Below are positions 54,986 to 61,870 of a stretch of DNA of 64,000 nucleotides, in pieces. Below the pieces are notes generated by a model. That model saw nothing but the letters and a program-made list of their open reading frames with translations, ran no database searches and had not been told where the DNA came from. Made by a program: the position numbers and the translations under genes. The DNA is from Saccharopolyspora elongata. GTDB lineage: Bacteria > Actinomycetota > Actinomycetes > Mycobacteriales > Pseudonocardiaceae. Location: positions 1 to 64,000 of the forward strand of contig NZ_SMKW01000024.1 of NCBI RefSeq assembly GCF_004348985.1, written 5' to 3'. Within the stretch, counting starts at the first letter, position 1; the number at the start of each line of letters is the position of its first letter.

Positions 54986-55046
54986 GCCGGTTTCGCGCGA
55001 AACCGGCGTCCCCCGTGAGTACGAGTGGCGGTTTCGCGCGAAACCG
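54986..55046. repeat. twin palindromes around TTTCGCGCGAAA
   Basis: A perfect 22-bp palindrome (54986-55007, core GGTTTCGCGCGAAACC) is followed by an 18-bp one (55029-55046) with the same core. Their centres are about 41 bp apart, four helical turns. They lie between the lyase and the LysR gene. The core resembles the parS core GTTTCACGTGAAAC with two base changes. They may be operators or part of a terminator. Confidence 0.7.
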
Positions 55047-55119
55047 GCGTCCTGGGACGGGGCGGGCGATGCGTGGTTGAATCCCGGACGAGTGGACAGG
55101 CAGCTGGAACGGGGGCGAC

Positions 55120-56046
55120 GTGGACATCGCTCACCTGCGCGACTTCATCACCGTCGTTGACTCCGGCAGCCTCACCCGCGCCGCCGGCCGGCTCTACGTC
55201 TCGCAACCGGCGCTGAGCCAGCGGATCGCCCACCTGGAGGCCGAGCTCGGCGTCCGGTTGCTGGAGCGCGGGCCGCGCGGCGTGACGCCCACCGCCGCCG
55301 GCCGCGCCCTCTACCGCGACGCGCAGCGGCTGGTGCGGCAGTTCGACCGGATCGCCGGCGACGTGCTCAGCGGCGACCAGATCCACGGCCCGGTCGCCGT
55401 CGGGCTGCCGACGACCGTCTCGGTGCGCCTGGCGCCGGCGCTGTTCTCCTGGACGAAGGCGCACCACCCCGGCATCCACCTCCAGCTGTTCGAGTCGATG
55501 AGCGGCTACATCCAGGAACTGCTCACCCTCGGCCGCCTCGACCTGGCGGTGCTCTACCGCGACGACGACACCGTCCGGCCGGCCGAAACCCCGCTGTACT
55601 CGGAAGACCTCTTCCTCATCGGGCAGCCGAAACCGCCCGCGGCCGACGAGGACGAGATCCGGCTCGTAGACCTGCACGACACGCCGCTGGTGGTGCCCGG
55701 CGGTCGCAGCAACCTGCGGGCGCTGATCGACCGGGCGTTCGCCGCGCAGGGCCTGGTGCCGTCGATCGTCGCGGACGTGGACTCGCTGGGCTCGATGATC
55801 CGCATCGCGGCCGGCGGCGAGGCGTGCACGATCCTGCCGCTGTCGAGCGTCGCGGACCAGGAGAACCACCGGGAGCTCGGCGTTCGGCGAATCCGCAACC
55901 CGGTCATCTCGCGCAGCGTCGCGGTCTGCAACGCCGTCGAGTACTACCCGTCCCGGGACGCGGTGGCGGCGGTGCAGGAAGGCATCACGGTGGTGACGCG
56001 GCAGATGGCCGCCGCCGGTGAGTGGCCCGGGATCCGGCTCGCCTAG
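55120..56046 (+). CDS. LysR-family regulator of the hydroxy-acid cluster
   Basis: This is a 308-residue protein from the GTG at 55120. The HTH is LRDFITVVDSGSLTRAAGRL then YVSQPALSQRIAHLEAELG. The effector domain follows (HGPVAVGLPTTVSVRLAPAL, DLAVLYRDDD, GGEACTILPLSSV). It is closest in style to the Nac/cynR-like LysR group. It probably activates the transporter-CoA-transferase-lyase genes upstream, in response to the acid or its CoA form; this is inferred from position. Confidence 0.9.
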   Translation: MDIAHLRDFITVVDSGSLTRAAGRLYVSQPALSQRIAHLEAELGVRLLERGPRGVTPTAAGRALYRDAQRLVRQFDRIAGDVLSGDQIHGPVAVGLPTTVSVRLAPALFSWTKAHHPGIHLQLFESMSGYIQELLTLGRLDLAVLYRDDDTVRPAETPLYSEDLFLIGQPKPPAADEDEIRLVDLHDTPLVVPGGRSNLRALIDRAFAAQGLVPSIVADVDSLGSMIRIAAGGEACTILPLSSVADQENHRELGVRRIRNPVISRSVAVCNAVEYYPSRDAVAAVQEGITVVTRQMAAAGEWPGIRLA

Positions 56047-56081
56047 CGCTTTTCCGCGCACCGGTCTGGCAATCTGTCCGG

Positions 56082-56441
56082 GTGCTGGAGATCGCGGACA
56101 AGCTGGGCTCGGTGCTCTCGGCCCTGATCGGGCTCCTCGGGCTGGGCCTGACCGTGTACGGGCTTCGGCTGCAACGCCGCGCGACGCGGCCGACCGCTCC
56201 CCCGCCTCCCCCGGCGCCGACCGATCCGACCCGGTTGGAGGTCCCGGCCCGCTCCGCCTGGGTGCCCTCGTCGGAATACCTGCCGTCCGGACAGTTCTCG
56301 GGAATGGACCAGGGCTTCGGCTACCCGCCGATGCGGCAAACGCGCGTTCCGGGGCCGACGCCGAGCCGGACGGTCCTGGTCATCGGCCTGGTCCTGCTCG
56401 CGGTGGCGATCGTGCTCGGGCTCGCCACCTGGCTGCTGTAG
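56082..56441 (+). CDS. small two-TM protein with Pro-rich linker
   Basis: This 119-residue protein starts at the GTG at 56082. Helix one is about 9-26 (LSALIGLLGLGLTVYGL) and helix two about 97-117 (VLVIGLVLLAVAIVLGLATW). A Pro/Arg linker lies between them. It starts 35 bases after the LysR gene. No known family. Confidence 0.6.
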   Translation: MLEIADKLGSVLSALIGLLGLGLTVYGLRLQRRATRPTAPPPPPAPTDPTRLEVPARSAWVPSSEYLPSGQFSGMDQGFGYPPMRQTRVPGPTPSRTVLVIGLVLLAVAIVLGLATWLL

Positions 56442-56582
56442 CGACGCGCATCCCATGCCGGGAGCAGCCGAAGTCGCCTGCAAATCCATTGTGGATGATC
56501 CGGCTGAGCCGAGGCCGATCCGTCCACGATGCGTCTACCCGCACGTGACATCGGCCGGGAACAACCGACGCCCCCGATCAGG

Positions 56583-57398
56583 TCAGCGCTTGCGGGCTAC
56601 TCCGCCGAGGAGGTTGCGCTCCGCGTCGGAGGGTTCCGTCAGGCGGGGGCCGTCCGGCCACCAGTCGAAGAGGTACGTAAGGCCTGGTTCGATCATTTCC
56701 ATGCCGTCGAACAGCGCCTGGATCTCGTGGCGCTTCCGGTAGTAGCAGGTGCCCATCGTCTCTTTGAACGCCGCTTGCGCCTCCTCCGCCAGCTTGGCCC
56801 GGGACGTGCCGTCGTCCGGGTCGTAGAGGTGCGAGATCGCGAGGAACGAGCCCGGGGCCAGGGCGTCGACGTAGGTCGACATGATGCCGACCGGGTCCCG
56901 GTCGGCCGCCACGTGGTGCAGGGTGTTGCCCTGGATCAGCGCCACCGGGCGGCTCAGGTCCAGGTACTTGGTCACCACCGGGTTTTCGAGGATCTCCGCC
57001 GGATTTCGCATGTCCCCGAACTCGAAATGCGTGTACTCGTTGTCGACCAGCAGCGCCCGGCCGTGCGCGACGACCGACGGGTCGATGTCGAAGTAGACCA
57101 CCCGCGCCTCGGGATTGATGCGCTGCGCCGCCTGGTGGGTGTTCTCCGCGCTCGGCAGGCCCGAGCCCAGGTCGAGGAACTGGTCGATACCGGCCTGCCC
57201 CGCGAGGTAGCGGACCACGCGGATCAACCAGCCCCGGCACTGCTTCCCGACCTGCACCGCGTCCGGGGCGATCTGCAGGATCTGCCGCAGGACCTCGCGG
57301 TCCACCTCGAAGTTGTCCTTGCCGCCGATGAAAGCGTCGTACACCCGCGCGATGCTCGGCTTGGAGGTGTCGATCTGCGTCCTGTCAACAGCTGCCAT
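56583..57398 (-). CDS. SAM-dependent methyltransferase, DUF574 type
   Basis: This 271-residue protein starts at the ATG at 57396-57398. Features are SIARVYDAFIGGKDNFEVDR, the SAM motif FLDLGSGLPSAENTHQAAQR, ARVVYFDIDPSVVAHGRALL and a C-terminal GLTYLFDWWPDGPR. These mark the actinomycete DUF574/Methyltransf_19 family, large in number and mostly unassigned. Part of this gene and its upstream region recur in decayed form near 59852-59976. Confidence 0.92.
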   Translation of the reverse strand: MAAVDRTQIDTSKPSIARVYDAFIGGKDNFEVDREVLRQILQIAPDAVQVGKQCRGWLIRVVRYLAGQAGIDQFLDLGSGLPSAENTHQAAQRINPEARVVYFDIDPSVVAHGRALLVDNEYTHFEFGDMRNPAEILENPVVTKYLDLSRPVALIQGNTLHHVAADRDPVGIMSTYVDALAPGSFLAISHLYDPDDGTSRAKLAEEAQAAFKETMGTCYYRKRHEIQALFDGMEMIEPGLTYLFDWWPDGPRLTEPSDAERNLLGGVARKR

Positions 57399-57576
57399 GG
57401 TCGAATCCGCTCGGTCCGGGTGGCGATGATCACGACAGGCTAAACCCGTTCGGACGATTCCCAAGGCGTTTCGGGAGAAATCCTGTTCGCGGTGCGACCC
57501 GGCGATGAAGAGCCGGTCCATTTGCAGTCCTCCACTCGGCAAGGGTGGGGTAGGCGGCGCGGCGGCCGGCCAGCCG

Positions 57577-58509
57577 TCATGGGCCGACGGGGTCTGCGCG
57601 TGTGCTTCGGGAGGCAGGATCGAAGAGGGCGGCGTGGCGCAGGTGTTCGGCGAGTGAGGTGACGGCCGTCGAGGCGGCGTTGTCCTTGACGCCCCAGGCC
57701 AGCAGATGGTGGCGGCGAGCCCAGGGGTCTTGCAGTTCGCACACCTCGAGTGGCTGGTGGGGGTCGATGGCGGGACGCGGTACGACGGCGAGTCCGACTC
57801 CGGCGGCGGCGAGGGCGACGAGGACGTTGAGATTGGCGACGGTGGTGCGGTAGCGCACCACCGGGGCGTGTGGCGCGAGGTGCTTCTCGATCCAACGGCG
57901 CAGCGAGGAGTCGGCGTTGAGCCCGATGAGGGGGTGTTCGGCGACCTCGCTGTAGGTCAGCGCGGTCCGCTCGGCGAGGATTCCGCCGGCCTGGCCGATC
58001 ACGACGAGGGAGTCGTCGCCGAGGGGCTCCATGTGCAGGCCGCAGTCACGGGCCTCGTCGTCGAGGACCACGCCCAGGTCCGCCTCGCCGTCGGCGAGCA
58101 TCCGCACGGTCTGCGGGGTGCGGCTCTCGGACACCGTGACGTCGACGTCCGGGTGTGCTCGGAGGAACGAGACCAGGGCCCTCGGCACGAGCCGGTGCAT
58201 CGCGGAGCCGCCGCCCAGCAAGGTCAGGGGAGCGGTGGGAGACCGGGTATAGCTCGCGACGGCACTTTCGAGTCGCGCGGTCTGGGCGAGCACGTCCCGT
58301 GCGTGGCGGGCCAGGGTCGTCCCGGCCGGTGTCGGCCGCACGCCCCGCCGGCCGCGGATCAGCAGTGCCACGCCTGCCTGGCCTTCCAGCGAGCGCACTC
58401 TGGCGCTGGCCGAGGGCAGGCTCAGGTGCATCCGGCGAGCACCCGCCGTGATCGACCCCTCGGTCACGACGTGGAGAAAGAGCCGCAGGTCGTCCAGGTC
58501 ATAGCGCAC
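57577..58509 (-). CDS. LysR-family regulator
   Basis: This is a 310-residue protein. The HTH is DDLRLFLHVVTEGSITAGAR then MHLSLPSASARVRSLEGQAG. The effector domain includes VDVTVSESRTPQTVRML and GLNADSSLRRWIEKHL. It is divergent from a TSUP transporter, which it likely controls from the dyad at 58517-58537. Confidence 0.92.
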   Translation of the reverse strand: MRYDLDDLRLFLHVVTEGSITAGARRMHLSLPSASARVRSLEGQAGVALLIRGRRGVRPTPAGTTLARHARDVLAQTARLESAVASYTRSPTAPLTLLGGGSAMHRLVPRALVSFLRAHPDVDVTVSESRTPQTVRMLADGEADLGVVLDDEARDCGLHMEPLGDDSLVVIGQAGGILAERTALTYSEVAEHPLIGLNADSSLRRWIEKHLAPHAPVVRYRTTVANLNVLVALAAAGVGLAVVPRPAIDPHQPLEVCELQDPWARRHHLLAWGVKDNAASTAVTSLAEHLRHAALFDPASRSTRADPVGP

Positions 58510-58516
58510 CGCCTCA

Positions 58517-58537
58517 GCCTAAGTCCCAGCCTTAGGC
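58517..58537. promoter_or_regulatory. LysR operator-like dyad
   Basis: GCCTAAG (58517-58523) and CTTAGGC (58531-58537) are inverted repeats separated by 7 bases, 7 bases upstream of the LysR start and facing the TSUP gene. A likely site for autoregulation. Confidence 0.6.
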
Positions 58538-58592
58538 CGGGTATGTCGATTACGCATTGTGGACCCGCTGGTCACGGGACGATGCTCGGGCT

Positions 58593-59354
58593 GTGATCGA
58601 GACTTTGCTCGTCCTGCTGATCGGTATCGCCGCAGGAGCGCTGAATGCCATCGGTGGTGGGGGTACGTTCGTCGCGCTGCCCGCTCTCGTCGCGTTCGGG
58701 CTGCCACCGGTGACCGCGAACGCGTTATCGCGGGTCGCCCTCGTGCCTGGGGCCGTGGCCAGCGCGTGGGTCTACCGACGCGAGCTCACCCCGGTCGGAG
58801 GAACGTCCACGAAGGCGCTGACCGCGATCAGCATGGCCGGCGGCGGGGTCGGTGCCGGCCTGCTGCTGGCACTGCCGGCATCGTCGTTCGACGCCGCGGC
58901 GCCCTGGCTGCTCGCCTCCGCCACGCTGATCCTCGCTTTCGGGCGGCGCCTCCCCCAAGCGTTGAGCACCGTGCTGGGCCGCCCGGTCGGCATGAGTACC
59001 CGAGCCGTCCTGATCGGTCAGTTCTTCCTCGCCATATACGGCGGATACTTCGGCGGTGCCGTAGGCATCACGATGCTCGCGCTGTGGAGCATCGGGCTCG
59101 GACTCGACGCCGCGACCAGCAACCCGATGCGGGTCGTGCAGCTCGCGGCCGTCTTCCTCAGCGCGGCCGTGCTGTTCCTCTTCGCTTCGGACGTGCTGAG
59201 CGCTCCGCTCGTCCTCGCAGCCATGCTGGTCGGCGCGGTGGCCGGCGGCTGGGCCGGCGCCCACCTCGCCCGCCGTCTCCCCGCCTCGCTACTGCGGGGC
59301 AGCATCCTGGCCATCGCTGTGATCATGACTGTCATGTACTTCTTGCGCGGCTGA
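58593..59354 (+). CDS. TSUP (TauE/SafE) family transporter
   Basis: This 253-residue protein has eight helices. The paired glycine motifs are AGALNAIGGGGTFVALPALV near the start and GGYFGGAVGITMLALWSIG in the middle, as in sulfite, taurine or organosulfonate exporters. The start is the GTG at 58593. It is regulated probably by the divergent LysR gene. The substrate is not known. Confidence 0.9.
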   Translation: MIETLLVLLIGIAAGALNAIGGGGTFVALPALVAFGLPPVTANALSRVALVPGAVASAWVYRRELTPVGGTSTKALTAISMAGGGVGAGLLLALPASSFDAAAPWLLASATLILAFGRRLPQALSTVLGRPVGMSTRAVLIGQFFLAIYGGYFGGAVGITMLALWSIGLGLDAATSNPMRVVQLAAVFLSAAVLFLFASDVLSAPLVLAAMLVGAVAGGWAGAHLARRLPASLLRGSILAIAVIMTVMYFLRG

Positions 59355-59540
59355 GCATGCGGGGAGCGAGCTACCGCACCGAGAGCCGGCCGTTCCGCGC
59401 GTAATGCCGGTCCGATCGGTGAGCGCGAGCAGAAGCCCGACGGCACCACCTGTTCCCCCTGGCACCGCGCCGATTTTCGCCGGCCCGGTCCCAAGTTGAC
59501 GACATACCGGGAAGCACTCCTGATCGCTCGGAGGAGAGAG

Positions 59541-59708
59541 ATGGCCACACCGTCGTCCGGCACACCGTCCGATGTTGCCCGGCTGCAGCGACAGTTCGCC
59601 GTGCGCGCTTTGGCCCTCGCGCTCCTCCTCGGCATCACGGGCGAAATGCTGCTGACCATTCTCGCCGCGCTCGTCGGTCTCGGACTCCTCGTGCCATTGG
59701 CCCAGTGA
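59541..59708 (+). CDS. small single-TM protein
   Basis: This is a 55-residue protein from the ATG at 59541, with GGAGGAGAG upstream. One helix (about 22-48: ALALALLLGITGEMLLTILA) follows a short polar start. An upstream ATG (59496) would add 15 residues without a ribosome site. No family known. Confidence 0.55.
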   Translation: MATPSSGTPSDVARLQRQFAVRALALALLLGITGEMLLTILAALVGLGLLVPLAQ

Positions 59709-59851
59709 CCCGCGGGGCTACCGACCCGACCGGAACGCGGCCGCCCGAGGCGTACCGGTGCGTCTCAGAGCACCAGTACCTCCACCTCGGCCGAGAGCAC
59801 CGGCAGGCTGCTGATCCCGGCGCGGAGGTTGGAGCAGATCGGCGGACCGAC

Positions 59852-59976
59852 CCGGCGATCTCGAATCCGCTGCTCACCGCCGAGTTTCCCAGGATCTCCG
59901 CGGGATTGCGCACGTCCCCGAACACGACAAGGTAAACCCGTTCAGACGATTCCCAAGGCGTTTCGAGCGAAATCGA
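59852..59976 (-). pseudogene. decayed DUF574 methyltransferase fragment
   Basis: Minus-strand translation gives FGDVRNPAEILGNSAVSSGF, matching FGDMRNPAEILENPVVTKYL of the intact enzyme at 56583-57398. Just upstream, the bases GTAAACCCGTTCAGACGATT, then CCCAAGGCGTTTCGAGCGAAAT, repeat the region upstream of that gene (57432-57471). So a promoter region and a mid-gene piece were joined by deletion. The rest of 59709-59851 carries no gene. Confidence 0.75.
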
Positions 59977-59985
59977 GTTCCGGCC

Positions 59986-60657
59986 CTAACGAGGCACGCA
60001 GAGCCCCATGCCGAGATACCGCTGTGCACCGAGCAGAACCGGGCCCGACACCGGCGTCGGGAACTCCAGGAGGACATGTATGAAGGGACGCGGCACCTTC
60101 TCCCTGCGGGCGAGGTCGCCGGGCCTGAGGAACGCGCCACCGCGCACCAGCGGGTCGTGCCCTGTGGTCACGACCGTCGGTTCGGGAAGCCCGACACGTT
60201 GGCAAGCGCGGCCGACCTCTGCCTCCTCGTTGTCCCTTCCGGAGAACCGGTCGAGCACCATCGGCGTAACCGTGGCCCAGCGCCGCGCCCGCCCGAACCA
60301 CCACTCCGGCTCCAGCGGAGTCCCCGCCGGAGTGCGGCGCCGAAGGCGCAGGTGCGCACCTGGCAGGCGAAGCTCGAAGCTCTCCGCCAGCGCGGCGTCG
60401 ACGGCCGCGACGAGGTCCGTCCGCCCATCGGGAACCAACAGCCCGACGCCGAGCACATCGCCGCCCGCATCGGGATGCCCGGCATCGAGCAGCGGCAGGT
60501 AGGCGACGTGTGGCCGGTTGTCCGCGCCGTGACCGCTGATCTCCGGCGGAATCGGATCGGGCACCCGGCTCATGACGGTCTTCCGCAAGCATCCGGCAAC
60601 CGCACCGGCCATCCGCCCGCGAACCCGGATGTGCTGTGGAAAGGAGTACGTGAGCAT
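59986..60657 (-). CDS. Csb2-like (Cas6-type C-terminal domain) protein
   Basis: This 223-residue protein has its ATG at 60655-60657 within TGATG, sharing a base with the stop codon of the upstream gene. It resembles the C-terminal half of Csb2 (the Cas5/Cas6 fusion of type I-G, formerly I-U): AVAGCLRKTVMSRVPDPIPP, EISGHGADNRPHVAYLPLLD, WATVTPMVLDRFSG and a Gly-rich end FPTPVSGPVLLGAQRYLGMG followed by LCVP. Full Csb2 is about twice as long, so the N-terminal Cas5-like half is missing. It could serve as the crRNA-processing Cas6 of the neighbouring RAMP locus or be a truncated remnant. The coupling favours a functional gene. Confidence 0.65.
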   Translation of the reverse strand: MLTYSFPQHIRVRGRMAGAVAGCLRKTVMSRVPDPIPPEISGHGADNRPHVAYLPLLDAGHPDAGGDVLGVGLLVPDGRTDLVAAVDAALAESFELRLPGAHLRLRRRTPAGTPLEPEWWFGRARRWATVTPMVLDRFSGRDNEEAEVGRACQRVGLPEPTVVTTGHDPLVRGGAFLRPGDLARREKVPRPFIHVLLEFPTPVSGPVLLGAQRYLGMGLCVPR

Positions 60658-61766
60658 CAAGCCGCACCGCCCCGGATCTGCCGCACGGTGAACCCGGTGG
60701 TCGGCTGTGACGAACGGACCCGCATCGGGATGTAGGTCTCCGTCTCCGAGTCGTAATGCATCAGGTAGGTGTTGCGGTAGAAGGAGCGGCGGTACTGCAT
60801 GAGCTGCCATCCTGCGGCGAAGGCAACGGTTTTCGGCATGTTGGCGAATACCACGAGTTCGTCGTCGGGATGCTCTTCCTTGATGCGGAACAACTCCGCC
60901 GTGACCAGCTGGCTGAGCCGCTTCAGCTCCTCGCCGGTGAAGACCGGTCTATGGTTCTCGCTGATCAGGATGTCGTCCGAGTCGCTGATCGTGTAGCAGG
61001 TCCGGACCCCGGCCGCCCGGAAGTGCCGGAAGCGGTGCTTGTAGAACTGGTCGGAGAACTTGGCGAGACCGATGTGCACACCGATGCGCTCCGCTGTTGC
61101 GTCCTCGACGCGCTCCGCTCTGGCGGCCAGCTTCGGCAGATCTTTCTCCAACAGCAGGGGAAGTTCGAAATGCTGCTCCTTCTCCCCGGGCTGGGTCGGC
61201 AGCTCCACCATCCTGAAGTCGTGAGTGCGCGCCGGGAGGTAGCCGCCGACGGCCATCGCTATCGGCCACAGCATGACCGGCGCGACAGAATGCTTGCCAT
61301 CGTCTGGCGTGGTGTTGACCAGCAACTGCAGCTGAGCTCCGGCTTCGCGGCAGTCCGCTTCCAGGTCGATGACATCGTTGGCCGTGCTCGTTTCGAAATC
61401 GAGCCAGCGGTGCAGCACCCGGATCGACATGTGCTTCTTCGCCGCTACCGCACGGGAATTCCGCCCCTGCTCCTGCGTGCGGTCGCGCATCCCCTCGTCG
61501 AGCACCTGCACGCTGAACAGCGTTCCCGATGTCTGGCGCACCCCGTACCGCAGCCACACCGCGCCCCCTGCGAAGAGCAGCACTGCGACCAAGATGCCCA
61601 GCCGTTTCGGATCGAACAACGCTTGCGGGTCGCCCTTCGGCAGCAGATCTTCAAGGACCAGCGACAGCATCGCGGTGGCCACCGCACCGAGCATGACTAC
61701 CGCGATGGAGAAGGCCCGTACGCCTTTCGATGCGTTGCCACGCCGCAGATTCGAGAGGATTCCCAT
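60657..61766 (-). CDS. two-TM protein with possible SAVED/CARF-like domain
   Basis: This is a 369-residue protein from the ATG at 61764-61766. Helices are at about 19-41 (IAVVMLGAVATAMLSLVLE) and 56-74 (LGILVAVLLFAGGAVWLRYG). The large soluble part ends with DDELVVFANMPKTVAFAAGW and TYLMHYDSETETYIPMRVRS. This pattern resembles the last strands of SAVED domains, which bind cyclic oligonucleotides (an FxxxPxxxAFxxG segment then a Y-D-Y strand). TM-SAVED effectors are known beside CBASS and type III CRISPR loci. The domain call is by eye and unconfirmed. It is divergent from the RAMP gene and coupled to the Csb2-like gene. Confidence 0.55.
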   Translation of the reverse strand: MGILSNLRRGNASKGVRAFSIAVVMLGAVATAMLSLVLEDLLPKGDPQALFDPKRLGILVAVLLFAGGAVWLRYGVRQTSGTLFSVQVLDEGMRDRTQEQGRNSRAVAAKKHMSIRVLHRWLDFETSTANDVIDLEADCREAGAQLQLLVNTTPDDGKHSVAPVMLWPIAMAVGGYLPARTHDFRMVELPTQPGEKEQHFELPLLLEKDLPKLAARAERVEDATAERIGVHIGLAKFSDQFYKHRFRHFRAAGVRTCYTISDSDDILISENHRPVFTGEELKRLSQLVTAELFRIKEEHPDDELVVFANMPKTVAFAAGWQLMQYRRSFYRNTYLMHYDSETETYIPMRVRSSQPTTGFTVRQIRGGAA

Positions 61767-61870
61767 GCCGCTCCACGTCGTTCGGGGGACGCATGTAACC
61801 TACCGTGTCGCCGAGTGATTACGCTCGGTTTTCTCCACCTCAAGGGCAGGGTCACCCAGGAGGCAGAGCT

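Noticed and set aside
54986..55046. True parS sites
   Set aside because: The core differs from GTTTCACGTGAAAC at two central positions and no parAB genes are here, so they are reported only as parS-like.
59709..61870. CRISPR array near the RAMP locus
   Set aside because: No regularly spaced direct repeats were found in the gaps at 59709-59985 or 61767-61870.
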